Positions 18,151 to 26,922 of a DNA stretch of 64,000 nucleotides are shown here, in pieces. Location: assembly GCF_003628555.1 (NCBI RefSeq), contig NZ_CP021731.1:186001-250000 (forward strand). The letters are read 5' to 3'. Below the pieces are notes generated by a model that made no database searches, was not told the DNA's origin, and saw only the letters and a program-made list of their open reading frames with translations. The position numbers and the translations under genes were made by a program. Position 1 is the first letter of the stretch. Each line of letters begins with the position of its first letter. This DNA is from Azoarcus sp. DN11. Lineage in GTDB: Bacteria > Pseudomonadota > Gammaproteobacteria > Burkholderiales > Rhodocyclaceae.

Positions 18151-18849
18151 ATGCGCATCCTGATCGTCGAAGACGAACTCAAATTAGCCGAGGCCCTCAA
18201 GCAGGGGCTCGAGGCCGAGCATTACGAAGTGAAATTGGCCTGCAGCGGCGAAGAGGGGTTCTTCCTCGTCAACACGGAAGTCTTTGACTTGATGCTTCTC
18301 GACCTGATGTTGCCGGGGAGAGACGGCTTCGAGGCGCTGGCCGCCTTGCGCGGGCGGGGCCTGCAAACCCCTGCATTGATCATCTCAGCAAGGGATGCCG
18401 TTGAGGATCGCATACGCGCGCTGGACAGCGGCGCCGACGACTACCTCGTCAAGCCGTTCGCGTTTCCGGAACTCCTCGCCAGGATCCGCGCCTTGATCCG
18501 CCGCGGACGGGCCGACGAGATTCTTCGCCTGCGAGTGGCCGATCTGGAAATCGACTTGCTTACGCGCAGAGTCACTCGCGGCGACCAACTTCTCGATTTG
18601 ACGGGCCGCGAATTCGAACTCCTCGAATACCTGCTGCGCCACGAAGGGCAGATCGTCTCCCGCGAAATGCTGGCGCGGGACGTTTGGAACGAGGTCCAGC
18701 GGGCCACACCGCTGGACAACGTAATCGACGTCCATATCGCCCGCCTGCGCAAGAAGGTGGACGGCACCTCAGCGGCCAAGCTGATCCACACGCTGCGCGG
18801 AGTCGGATTCACGGTGCGCGAGACGACACCGGGCGGATTGGACGTCTGA
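18151..18849 (+). CDS. OmpR/CusR-type response regulator
   Basis: Predicted 232 residues from ATG 18151. The receiver domain (1-120) has the acidic pocket ED at 7-8, phospho-acceptor Asp51 (LLDLMLPG), and Lys in DDYLVKPF. The C-terminal winged-helix domain (about 130-225) shows LLDLTGREFELLEYLLRHEGQIVSREML and NVIDVHIARLRKKVD, typical of the CusR/IrlR metal-response group. Its partner kinase is most likely the histidine kinase at 21797, three genes downstream. The eight-haem cytochrome follows after 65 bases. It probably controls this module. Confidence 0.9.
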   Translation: MRILIVEDELKLAEALKQGLEAEHYEVKLACSGEEGFFLVNTEVFDLMLLDLMLPGRDGFEALAALRGRGLQTPALIISARDAVEDRIRALDSGADDYLVKPFAFPELLARIRALIRRGRADEILRLRVADLEIDLLTRRVTRGDQLLDLTGREFELLEYLLRHEGQIVSREMLARDVWNEVQRATPLDNVIDVHIARLRKKVDGTSAAKLIHTLRGVGFTVRETTPGGLDV

Positions 18850-18914
18850 CCGGACATGGAGGCGGCCGAGGGGTGACGAACTAGCGTTATTGTTGTTCTT
18901 AGGGAGAATGCATA

Positions 18915-20690
18915 ATGAATATGACAGAAATAGCACGGAAAACAATCCGTTGGGGCAGGGCGATAGCGGTATTCGGGTTGGCCGGGCTGGCCCATCTTGC
19001 AATGGCGCAAACGACGCTGACGCCGACGGAAACGTTCTCGGCGGCGCGAGAGGCCCACCGCGTCGAATCGGGGCAGAAGTTCTTCGGCGACGCCAAGTAT
19101 GCCGGCAGCGATAGCTGCAAGTCCTGCCACGAGAAGCAGTACGGCGAGTGGAAGAACACCTGGCATTCCAAGATGCAACGCCTGGCGACGCCCGACGTCG
19201 TCGTCGGCGATTTCAACAACCGCATCGTCACCTACAAGGACGTGGCGATCAAGGACAAGGACGGCCATCCGGCCAAGGATAAGGACGGCAAGGAGATCAA
19301 GCTCACCTTCCAGGTCCGCGCCCACCGCGAGGGAGACAAGTTCTTCTTCACGGTGCTCGACCAGGACAATCCCGCCAACAACCAGACCTACGAGATTTAC
19401 AAGGCACTGGGCGGCAAGTGGGACCAGCAATATGAAATCAAGGTTGGCGACAACTTGTTGCCGGGCATCCTGCGCTGGTCGGTGGCCAACAACGGCTGGA
19501 TCGTCAACTCCTACCGCCCCGATGAATGGGTGATCGCCGACGGCACGCCCGACGGCCGCCCCCGCAAGCCGGAGGAACTGCCCAAGAATCGCTTCGCCGA
19601 AGCCAAGTGTTCGGGCTGTCATACCACCGGCAACGACTTCTATAAGGATGAGGCGGGTGTCTGGAAGGCCAAGCCCAATGGCACGAGCGAGATGGCCGTC
19701 GCCTGCGAGCGCTGCCATGGCCCGGCGAGCAAGCACGTCGCCGAGGCGGAGGAGGCCAAGGCGGCCGGCAAGAAGCTCGCGCCCGAGGCGACCACCATCG
19801 TGCATCCGCTCAAGGATCTCAACAGCCTTCAGCAGCTCGAAATGTGCGCCCAATGCCATGGGCGCCACAGCAACAAGGAAATTCCCGACATCAACTTCCA
19901 ACTGGGCTTTCGCCCCGGCGATGTGGACATGACGACCCGCGCGCGCTTCTGGAACTATTCGAGCACCCCCAAGCACTCGGAGAACCATTATTTCTGGGTC
20001 AACGACTGGGCCGCGCGCAACCGCCAACAGTGGCAGGACTTCACCAAGAGCAAGCACTTCAGCAAGGCTGGCATGAGTTGCCTGACTTGCCATACCTTCC
20101 ACGGCGAATGGGAGAACGCGCAGCTGCGAATGAAGCCCGAACAGCTTTGCGTGTCCTGCCATGCCAGCGGCGGCTATGCGAAGCGGCCCAACGCCGAGAT
20201 GTTCAAGGACAGTCCGATGGAGAAGGCCGGTGTGCAGTGCGTCGACTGCCACATGCCGAAGATCGGCTACCGCTCCGACAAGACCGCGACCAAGCCGCAT
20301 CCCTGGGATGTCACCGCGCACACTTTCATGGTGGCAAAGCCGGAGTTGGAACTGCGCCAGGAAATCCGCAGCAGTTGCACGAGTTGCCACGTCGAAGGCA
20401 ATAAATTGGCTTCAGGCGCTCAGGCCCCTGCTTTCGACATCAATACGCTCGACGTCGTGCTCAAGCAGAAGCAGTCCATGACGCGCGCCGAGATCGATGC
20501 CGTGGAGGCCGTGTTGACCAAGGCCGAGCAAGGCAAGTCGGCGGAGGCCAAGAAGCTCATGGCGGACGCCCGCGGCAAGCTGAACTTCGTTTTGCTCGAT
20601 GGCAGCATGGGGTTCCATAACCAGGAGAAAGCCATGAACTACATCGCCGAGGCGCGTAAGTTGGCCGAGAAGGCCGTCAAGAGCAAATAA
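18915..20690 (+). CDS. periplasmic octahaem cytochrome c
   Basis: Predicted 591 residues; AGGGAGA precedes ATG 18915. Residues 1-31 are a signal peptide ending LAMAQ. There are eight CXXCH haem sites: CKSCH, CSGCH, CERCH, CAQCH, CLTCH, CVSCH, CVDCH and CTSCH. The first is at 68-72. Sites 2-8 lie in the central third, and the last 120 residues form haem-free helices ending in the SMGFHNQEKAMNYIAEA motif, which resembles the C-terminal helices of NrfA/octahaem-type reductases. No CXXCK site is seen, so a standard nitrite reductase active site is not evident. It probably moves electrons in the periplasm or reduces an oxyanion. Flanked by the regulator and a porin, with chr genes upstream. Confidence 0.88.
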   Translation: MNMTEIARKTIRWGRAIAVFGLAGLAHLAMAQTTLTPTETFSAAREAHRVESGQKFFGDAKYAGSDSCKSCHEKQYGEWKNTWHSKMQRLATPDVVVGDFNNRIVTYKDVAIKDKDGHPAKDKDGKEIKLTFQVRAHREGDKFFFTVLDQDNPANNQTYEIYKALGGKWDQQYEIKVGDNLLPGILRWSVANNGWIVNSYRPDEWVIADGTPDGRPRKPEELPKNRFAEAKCSGCHTTGNDFYKDEAGVWKAKPNGTSEMAVACERCHGPASKHVAEAEEAKAAGKKLAPEATTIVHPLKDLNSLQQLEMCAQCHGRHSNKEIPDINFQLGFRPGDVDMTTRARFWNYSSTPKHSENHYFWVNDWAARNRQQWQDFTKSKHFSKAGMSCLTCHTFHGEWENAQLRMKPEQLCVSCHASGGYAKRPNAEMFKDSPMEKAGVQCVDCHMPKIGYRSDKTATKPHPWDVTAHTFMVAKPELELRQEIRSSCTSCHVEGNKLASGAQAPAFDINTLDVVLKQKQSMTRAEIDAVEAVLTKAEQGKSAEAKKLMADARGKLNFVLLDGSMGFHNQEKAMNYIAEARKLAEKAVKSK

Positions 20691-20710
20691 GCGTTTCCTG
20701 CAACCGACAA

Positions 20711-20737
20711 GAGGGGAGAGTTTCTCTTCCCCCTTTT
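20711..20737 (+). terminator. probable intrinsic terminator or attenuator after the cytochrome gene
   Basis: GAGGGGAGAG, TTT, then CTCTTCCCCC form a GC-rich stem with a single bulge, followed by TTTT. It lies 21 bases after the cytochrome stop and 21 bases before the porin ATG, so it may reduce rather than stop transcription into the porin. Confidence 0.5.
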
Positions 20738-20757
20738 CGCAGTAAGAGTCTCTACCC

Positions 20758-21789
20758 ATGACTTTCAAAACCATCCTGTTCCCTATCATATCCGGCTGCG
20801 TCGTCACGGTCGTATCGCTCCCTGCCGTAGCCGGCGAGCCTGTGTTCGGTGAGCCGACGCTGTACGGGCGGATCAACGCCACCGTCGAACGGGCAAGAAT
20901 CGGCGGCAGCGGCGCCGATACCGATCTCGTGGACAACGGTTCCCGCCTCGGCATGCGTGCCGGCAAGGTGCTTTCCGACGAGACATCGGTGATGATTCAG
21001 CTTGAAGGACGTATCCGGCCGGAAGATGATCACGCGGGATGGATACTCAAGACCCGTGACAATTGGGTCGGCATCAAGAATGAGACGCTGGGAACGTTGC
21101 GCCTCGGCAAGATGGAAGGCCCTCTCTATCATGCCACGTATGATGAAATCAGCATGCACAACCACGACAGCGGCCGATCCTCCGACAAGCTTCTTTGGGA
21201 GGATGCGACGGGGGGGCGGATGACCAAATCCGTGTACTACAGTGCTCCCTTCTCCGGGCCGGTCAAGGTCGAGGTGCTGCACGCCTTCCTGGACAAGGAC
21301 AACGGCAAGCCGCACGCCTCGAATCCGCGTCATGACGAGTTCGCGGTGACCTACGAGTACGGCGAGTCGTGGATCGCCGGCGGGTACGCCGAAAGCCGGG
21401 ATCTGGACGTCAACAAGGCATGGACGATCGGCGCCGCCACAACAATCCAAGGGATCGTCCTTGCCGGCGTGGTCGAGAGGGCGGCGAGCCTTCCCGAGGG
21501 CGGGTCGTCCTCGCATCGCAACTATGCGCGGGTCGCAGTGAAATATCCGTTCGGCAAGCATGAGCTTCACGTCAATTACGGCGTTGCCGGCAATTGGTCC
21601 GGCCGCCCCGATAGTGGCGCCACGCAAAGCACCCTCGGCTACAACTACAACCTGACCGAGAAAACCAAGATCTACGGGTTCGTCACCCGGATCAAGAACG
21701 ATGCCAACGCTTCTTACAGCTTCCTTGAGCATACCCCGACGGGAGCGTCCAACACCTCTTTGGCGCTGGGAGTTCGCCATAATTTCTGA
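20758..21789 (+). CDS. outer-membrane porin (gram-negative porin family)
   Basis: Predicted 343 residues. Signal peptide 1-25 ends SLPAVAG. The mature chain starts EPVFGEPTLYGRINATVERAR and has alternating beta strands, an SRLGMRAGKVL and LGTLRLGKMEGPLY pair typical of betaproteobacterial porins, and a terminal phenylalanine (LALGVRHNF) used for outer-membrane assembly. It should be a trimeric pore. Placed between an octahaem cytochrome and a sensor kinase, it may admit the cytochrome's substrate or help place it, but specificity cannot be read. The kinase starts 8 bases after its stop. Confidence 0.88.
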   Translation: MTFKTILFPIISGCVVTVVSLPAVAGEPVFGEPTLYGRINATVERARIGGSGADTDLVDNGSRLGMRAGKVLSDETSVMIQLEGRIRPEDDHAGWILKTRDNWVGIKNETLGTLRLGKMEGPLYHATYDEISMHNHDSGRSSDKLLWEDATGGRMTKSVYYSAPFSGPVKVEVLHAFLDKDNGKPHASNPRHDEFAVTYEYGESWIAGGYAESRDLDVNKAWTIGAATTIQGIVLAGVVERAASLPEGGSSSHRNYARVAVKYPFGKHELHVNYGVAGNWSGRPDSGATQSTLGYNYNLTEKTKIYGFVTRIKNDANASYSFLEHTPTGASNTSLALGVRHNF

Positions 21790-21796
21790 AGACTCT

Positions 21797-23239
21797 ATGA
21801 AATCCGAAAAAGGCGTGTCGCCGGCATGGCGGTGGGCCGCGCTAAGTATCCGCGCGCGGCTGTCGATGAGCTATGCCGCGGCATTGGGCATGATGCTCGT
21901 TATTTATGCGGCTTTCGTCTACACGACGGTGCGAGAGCGCTTCGGCGTCGAGATCGACCATCGCCTCGATCAGGAGGTCGAGATCGCCGAGCAAGCGCTG
22001 GTGCGAGATGCTACCGGGCAACTGTCCTGGCGAATGCCCGGAGAGCGGGTCGACGGTTACGTGACCTTAGCCAACATGCTGTGGGTCGACGTACATCTAA
22101 CCGACGGGACTTTGGTTTATCGCCTAACCGGCGGTTACGCGAAGAACCGAAATCCGGAGGCCCTGCCCTTCGGTAGGCGAGCGCCCGGCTTTTTCTCGAC
22201 CCGACTCAGCAGCGGTGTGTCGCTTCGGGTGTTGCAGCGGGAGGTCGAGGTGGACGGGATTCGCGCCGTCATTCGCGCGGCATTTCCCGAGGAGCAGATC
22301 GAGCGGGAATTGGCTTCCTTGCTTTGGGTGCTCGCCGTCGGCCTGCCGCTTGCCATCGGGGCTGCCGGAATTGCCGGCTACTGGCTGGCAGGTAGGGCGC
22401 TGGCGCCTGTCTCGAAAATGACTGATGAGGCACAGTCCATCACCGCTGACCGTTTGCACGCCCGTCTGCCCATCGCCAACCCCAACGACGAACTGGGCCG
22501 CCTCGGTACCACCTTCAACGATCTGTTTGCCCGGCTCGAAGGATCCTTCGAGCAACTGCGCCGATTCACCTCCGACGCCTCCCACGAGTTGAGGACCCCG
22601 CTGACGGTTATCCGCAGTGTCGGCGAGGTCGCGCTGCGCGAGCGCCACGACGAAGCCGGCTACCGTGAAATCATCGGGGCCATGTTGGAAGAGTCGGATC
22701 GACTGGCCCAGTTGGTGCAAAGCCTGCTAACCCTGGCCAGGGCGGACGGCGGACGCATTCCATTGAATCCCGCGCCGTTCGATCTGGCGGAACTGGGCGA
22801 GGAAACGGCCAGTCATCTTCAGATTCTCGCCGAGGAGAAATCTCAGCAACTCCTCTTCGATAATCGCGCCGGACAGCTGCCGGTCATGGGGGATCGAAGC
22901 GTCATGCGGCAGGCAGTGCTCAACGTTCTGGACAATGCCATCAAGTACAGTCCGGAAAAGGGACCTATCAGGGTCGTGGCGCGCTGCGATAACGGCAGGG
23001 CGATTCTTGAGATTGAGGACAGCGGGCCGGGAATCGCCCTAGAGCATCGCGCCAAGGTCTTCGATCGGTTTTACCGCATCGACTCTGGGCGCAGCCGCAA
23101 GGAAGGCGGATTCGGGCTCGGCCTGGCCATCGCACGTTGGGCCGTCGAGGCCAATGGGGGAAGAATCGTTGTCCAGCGGGGGGATCCCGGCGGGAGCGTG
23201 TTCAGAATGACGCTGCCCCTTTCGAAACAAGCGGACTGA
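21797..23239 (+). CDS. membrane sensor histidine kinase (heavy-metal type)
   Basis: Predicted 480 residues from ATG 21797. Membrane segment 1 (about 21-45, MSYAAALGMMLVIYAAFVYTTV), a periplasmic sensor of about 140 residues, membrane segment 2 (about 176-200), a HAMP linker, then the HisKA box with the phosphorylated His in FTSDASHELRTPLTVIRS. The ATPase domain has N box NVLDNAIKYSP, G1 DSGPGI, F box FDRFYR and G2 GFGLGLAIA. This CusS/IrlS-type kinase should serve the OmpR-type regulator at 18151. The periplasmic signal is unknown. The longer frame starting in the porin is not used. Confidence 0.9.
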   Translation: MKSEKGVSPAWRWAALSIRARLSMSYAAALGMMLVIYAAFVYTTVRERFGVEIDHRLDQEVEIAEQALVRDATGQLSWRMPGERVDGYVTLANMLWVDVHLTDGTLVYRLTGGYAKNRNPEALPFGRRAPGFFSTRLSSGVSLRVLQREVEVDGIRAVIRAAFPEEQIERELASLLWVLAVGLPLAIGAAGIAGYWLAGRALAPVSKMTDEAQSITADRLHARLPIANPNDELGRLGTTFNDLFARLEGSFEQLRRFTSDASHELRTPLTVIRSVGEVALRERHDEAGYREIIGAMLEESDRLAQLVQSLLTLARADGGRIPLNPAPFDLAELGEETASHLQILAEEKSQQLLFDNRAGQLPVMGDRSVMRQAVLNVLDNAIKYSPEKGPIRVVARCDNGRAILEIEDSGPGIALEHRAKVFDRFYRIDSGRSRKEGGFGLGLAIARWAVEANGGRIVVQRGDPGGSVFRMTLPLSKQAD

Positions 23240-23243
23240 GTCG

Positions 23244-23978
23244 ATGCAAGGCGAAATTAGCGCCCTTCCTCCTCCGAGTGTGCTGGCGGTCGCAGGATTG
23301 TCCCGACGGTTCGGTGACTATCAGGCGCTTGTCCAAGCCGATTTCGAGGTCTATCCCGGCGAAATTCTGGGAATCATCGGGCCGAACGGGGCAGGCAAGA
23401 CAACACTGATGGAATGCCTGGCGGGATTGCAGCCCGCCGATGCCGGCGAGGTGACGTTCCGTGGGCGTCGGCTTGCGCCCGGCAGGCGCAAGGAGGCAAT
23501 GTTCTACCTGCCGGACGGGATTACCCCTTGGGCGGAACAACCCGTCTGCCGAATCACTGGTTTCTTTCGCGAGATGTTCGGCCGAAGCCTGGCCGATGAG
23601 AGGCTTGCGATCGACCGCCTGGCATTGGGTCCCGTCCTGGGGAAAGCGACGTCCGCCTTGTCCAAGGGGTATCGGCGGCGCTTGCTGCTCGCCCTGGCTC
23701 TGCTGACGCCGCATCCCGTCTTGATTCTGGATGAGCCCTTCGATGGCTTCGACTTGCGCCAGACCCTTGGGGTCATGGCTCTGTTGCGGGAAATCGCCGC
23801 AGAAAAGCGGACACTGATTCTCTCGATCCATCAACTCAATGATGCCGAACGCATCTGCGACCGGCTGTTGCTGCTGGATGCCGGGCGGGTTCTCGGATGC
23901 GGAACCCTGGCCGAGTTGCGCCAGCAGGCCGATCTGTCCCACGGCTCCCTGGAGGAGGTGTTCCTTGCGCTTACCTGA
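23244..23978 (+). CDS. ABC-2-type transporter ATP-binding protein (NosF-like)
   Basis: Predicted 244 residues. Walker A GPNGAGKTT, signature LSKGYRRRL, Walker B PVLILDEPFDGFD and a His in ILSIHQLND are all present. Length and short C-terminus match ATPases that pair with ABC-2 permeases such as NosF-NosY. It starts 4 bases after the kinase gene and overlaps the permease gene by 14 bases, which fixes the partner. Likely function: drives export or assembly of a component for the cytochrome module. Confidence 0.88.
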   Translation: MQGEISALPPPSVLAVAGLSRRFGDYQALVQADFEVYPGEILGIIGPNGAGKTTLMECLAGLQPADAGEVTFRGRRLAPGRRKEAMFYLPDGITPWAEQPVCRITGFFREMFGRSLADERLAIDRLALGPVLGKATSALSKGYRRRLLLALALLTPHPVLILDEPFDGFDLRQTLGVMALLREIAAEKRTLILSIHQLNDAERICDRLLLLDAGRVLGCGTLAELRQQADLSHGSLEEVFLALT

Positions 23979-25326
23979 TCGTTTGCGGATAGCGCGGGTT
24001 CTGCTGCGGCATGAAATTCGTGGCGTCCTCGCCTCCAAGGCACTGTGGGCGATGCTGTTGGTGCTTTCCCCGCTGGTTGGCTACAGTTTCATTCAAGCGG
24101 TTTCTCTGTTCGGCGAGGCCAGCAAGTCAGCCTTGGAGTTTCCCGAATTGCGGCGCGGCATGACGCCCCTGGATGGCATTCTCGTGCCGACCCTGGGATC
24201 GCTCTATATGGCGATAACCCTACTGTTCCCTTTCGTCGCCATCCGTGTCGTCGGCCAGGACAAGCAATCCGGGGCCGCCAAACTGGCCGAGCAGTACCCG
24301 GTAGGCATGGGAACCTTGCTAACCGTCAAAACGCTGGCCGTCGGCGTTGCCTGGTGCCTTGCCATGATTCCCGCCTTGTCGGCCACGGCGATCTGGGGTG
24401 TCGCGGGAGGGCACACCCATTTGCCGGAACTGACCAACCTCCTGCTGGGGCATGCGCTGTACGGTTTTGCCGTCACCGGCATCGCTTTCTTTGCGGCGGC
24501 GGTCGCAGATTCTGTGGCGACCGCCGCGATTGTCGCCCTGGCCTTTACACTGGGATTCTGGGTGTTGGACTTCGCCGCCGGCAGCAGCCAGCTGGACTGG
24601 GTGCAGACGGCTTCGCGCCTTTCATTGACCGCACTATTGCGGCAGTTCGAGCATGGCTTGTTCGGGTTGCCCCAGGTACTGGAAACCATCCTGCTGGGCC
24701 TCTCGCTGATCGTGGCGGCGGGGCTTTGGCTCTCCTGCGGTCGCCGCCTATCCCGAAAAATCGGTGGCAGCCTGTGCGTTGCTGCCGCCGCTGGATTGTT
24801 GCTGGCGGCTTCCGGCCACGCAGGCTTCTATCGCGATTTCAGCGAGGATCGTCGCAACAGCTTCGGCGCAGCGGAGGAGGCGGCGCTGGCCCGCATGCCG
24901 CAGCGCTTGATCATTACGCTGAATCTTTCCCCGGACGATAGCCGTCTGAAGGATATCGAGACCAACGTGCTGAGCAAGTTGAGGCGGCAGGTGCCGGGGC
25001 TGGAAGTCGGTTTCGGCGATGCCGGGAGAGTCGGGCTGTTCGGTTCTTCGGGCGACCAACGCTACGGGCTGATCATCTACGAATATGCGGGCAAGCGGAT
25101 GGAAAGCCGTTCCAGCGATCCGCGCGAAATCTTGTCGATCATCCATGGCTTGGCCGACGTCACGGTACAGTCGGAGGATGCGACACCCTACCCAGGCTAT
25201 CCGCTAGTGGCGGATGTCGCCTGGTCGGGTTACTGGTTTTATTGCGGTTTCCCCCTGCTGACACTCATATTCTGGCGCTTCTCGCGGATGACGCCAAGGC
25301 ATGACATTGGAAAGGAGAAGAGATGA
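23965..25326 (+). CDS. ABC-2-type permease with a C-terminal soluble domain
   Basis: Predicted 453 residues from TTG 23965, chosen because GGAGGAGG lies 6 bases ahead of it and the ATPase reading frame ends just after; the earlier ATG at 23839 lies inside the ATPase gene. It has about six membrane segments in residues 20-290 (ALWAMLLVLSPLVGYSFIQAV first; GHALYGFAVTGIAFFAAAVADSVATAA later), then a soluble region of roughly 120 residues (RLIITLNLSPDDSRLKDIETNVLSKL) and a final segment (YWFYCGFPLLTLIFW). The soluble part resembles the auxiliary domain of GldG-like proteins. Substrate unknown. The last gene of the unit overlaps its stop. Confidence 0.8.
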   Translation: MRLPDRLRIARVLLRHEIRGVLASKALWAMLLVLSPLVGYSFIQAVSLFGEASKSALEFPELRRGMTPLDGILVPTLGSLYMAITLLFPFVAIRVVGQDKQSGAAKLAEQYPVGMGTLLTVKTLAVGVAWCLAMIPALSATAIWGVAGGHTHLPELTNLLLGHALYGFAVTGIAFFAAAVADSVATAAIVALAFTLGFWVLDFAAGSSQLDWVQTASRLSLTALLRQFEHGLFGLPQVLETILLGLSLIVAAGLWLSCGRRLSRKIGGSLCVAAAAGLLLAASGHAGFYRDFSEDRRNSFGAAEEAALARMPQRLIITLNLSPDDSRLKDIETNVLSKLRRQVPGLEVGFGDAGRVGLFGSSGDQRYGLIIYEYAGKRMESRSSDPREILSIIHGLADVTVQSEDATPYPGYPLVADVAWSGYWFYCGFPLLTLIFWRFSRMTPRHDIGKEKR

Positions 25327-26054
25327 ATTCGGCCAATCTGTTTAGGTCACTGATATGCGGCGTCACACTGGTCGCGATCTTGCCGGCCGCGGCCGCGGCG
25401 GCGACGGAGATGAAAATCGACTTTTCGACGGAGAAGGTCGGCGCCGAACCCACCAGCTTTGTTGCCACCGTTGGCAACTGGGCCATTGCAAAGGACGGAG
25501 ACAACGTTGTGCTGGCCGTCGAGGGCTCGACGTGGTCGCGCAACCAGCCCACGGCGGGAATCGCCGACAAGGCCAGGGCGCTGTATGGCGAGCGCTACGC
25601 CGAATTTCTCGATAATGTGAAATCCTACGCGTACTACCCGTTGGCCGTCGCCAAGGATGTGGAAGATTTCCGCGAGGGAGAGATCAGTTTCCGTTTCAAG
25701 GGGATCAGCGGTCGCATCGACCAAGGGGCGGGTATCGCCTTCAACCTTAAACCCAACGGCGACTATCTGATTCTGCGTGCCAACTGCCTGGAAGATAACC
25801 TGGTCCTGTTCAAGTACGAGCGCGGCAATCGCAGCGCGGTCAAATGGATTCGGAACACGCCGACGCCCTCGAAGCAGTGGCATGACTTGCGTCTGGTTGT
25901 TCAGGGAAAGAACGTCAAAGGCTACCTTGACGGCAAGCTGTATCTCGAACACACGCTTTCCGAACCTGTCTCCGGCCGAGTTGGCGTCTGGTCGAAAGCG
26001 GACAGCGTCGTGTATTTCGACGACTTCCGCGTCGAAACCGCGAAAACACAGTGA
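25323..26054 (+). CDS. exported LamG/DUF1080-like protein
   Basis: Predicted 243 residues. ATG 25323 overlaps the permease stop and follows GGAAAGGAG. Residues 1-27 are a signal peptide (LAILPAAAAAATE). The rest is a concanavalin-like beta sandwich: EGEISFRFKGISGRIDQGAGIAFNL, DNLVLFKYERG, WHDLRLVVQGKNVKGYLDGKLYLEHTL and SKADSVVYFDDFRVE are the family's strand pattern. Such domains bind carbohydrate-like or matrix ligands in the periplasm. It may be the ABC system's extracytoplasmic partner. Last gene of the cluster; GC-rich leftward genes follow after 307 bases. Confidence 0.75.
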   Translation: MNSANLFRSLICGVTLVAILPAAAAAATEMKIDFSTEKVGAEPTSFVATVGNWAIAKDGDNVVLAVEGSTWSRNQPTAGIADKARALYGERYAEFLDNVKSYAYYPLAVAKDVEDFREGEISFRFKGISGRIDQGAGIAFNLKPNGDYLILRANCLEDNLVLFKYERGNRSAVKWIRNTPTPSKQWHDLRLVVQGKNVKGYLDGKLYLEHTLSEPVSGRVGVWSKADSVVYFDDFRVETAKTQ

Positions 26055-26361
26055 TCAGGGCGCGCCCTTTGAACTGCCTGGGTCAAAGATTAACCTCTCG
26101 TCAGCGTCTAGCGACGACCAGCACTGGCTGGAGTTTCAATACCGGCCATGCGCTCAATGCCGCCACAACACACACCAGCAGGAAGTTGTGTGCGTCCAGT
26201 TGTGCAATTTGGGGCCGACGTCCTGTCGCTGGGTGATTACGCCGAATGACTGCCAGACTCAGTTACCTGCCGTTGGAAACCCAAAGCGCCGAACGGCAGG
26301 TGTGGGTCGGTGGCGGCCGGCCGAACCTCGCGGGAACTGCCGATCGCTCCGGCGGGCCGGA
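26055..26361. other. 307-base intergenic stretch with a 10-base inverted repeat; right edge of the accessory block
   Basis: No gene is supported. ACCTGCCGTT (26265-26274) and AACGGCAGGT (26292-26301) form a perfect inverted repeat around a 17-base loop, followed by GTGTGGGTCGGTGGCGGCC. No T-run follows, so it is not an ordinary terminator. It may be a remnant repeat. The block of less GC-rich genes from 13573 ends here. Confidence 0.45.
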
Positions 26362-26922
26362 TCAACTGCCCGAGCCCGCGTCCGCACTCCGCGCCCCGGT
26401 CAGGACCAGCCGGCCATCCTTGACGGGAATGCGCTCACCGGGTTCGTGGTCCATGCGCACGTGGCCGAGCTGCTCGCCGAGCCGGTATTTGACGTCATAG
26501 CCGATCACCCGTTCGCTGGTGTCCGTCACCGTCTTGCACCGGGTTTCGGTGGTGCTGTAGGTGTCGTTGGCCTGCATGTTCTCCTGGACCTTCTTGCCCG
26601 CATAACCGCCGGCGGCCGCGCCGGCGAGGGTGGCGACCTTCTTGCCGGAGCCTGCGCCGATCTGGTTGCCCAGCAGCCCGCCGGCCAGCGCACCGACCAC
26701 CGTGCCGGCGATCTGGTGCTGGTCCTTGACCGGGGCGCGATGATTCACCACGACGTCCTTGCACACTTCGCGCGGCGTCTTGACCGCTTCCTTGAGCGGC
26801 TGCACGGCGACCACCTCGGCGTACTTCGGTCCGTGGTCGACCAGGTTGTAGGTGGCGACGGCACCCCCGGCGGTGACGCCCAGCGCCCCCAGCCCGATGC
26901 CCAGCATCATCGATTTATCCAT
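26362..26922 (-). CDS. glycine-zipper 2TM-type lipoprotein-like envelope protein
   Basis: Predicted 186 residues. Residues 1-22 are a hydrophobic N-terminal segment (MLGIGLGALGVTAGGAVATYNL). The centre is a glycine-zipper repeat, GTVVGALAGGLLGNQIGAGSGKKVATLAGAAAGGYAG, the hallmark of the Rick_17kDa/YMGG-like outer-membrane family. Then follows KTVTDTSERVIGYDVKYRLGEQLGHVRMDHEPGERIPV, the usual C-terminal domain seen in these proteins. No lipobox Cys is visible, so it is probably inner-membrane anchored. Role in envelope integrity is inferred from the family. Leftward; separate from its neighbours. Confidence 0.8.
   Translation of the reverse strand: MDKSMMLGIGLGALGVTAGGAVATYNLVDHGPKYAEVVAVQPLKEAVKTPREVCKDVVVNHRAPVKDQHQIAGTVVGALAGGLLGNQIGAGSGKKVATLAGAAAGGYAGKKVQENMQANDTYSTTETRCKTVTDTSERVIGYDVKYRLGEQLGHVRMDHEPGERIPVKDGRLVLTGARSADAGSGS

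Noticed and set aside
18915..20690. Standard NrfA or octahaem nitrite reductase
   Set aside because: All eight sites are CXXCH and no CXXCK or equivalent active-site haem is seen, so a named reductase is not claimed.
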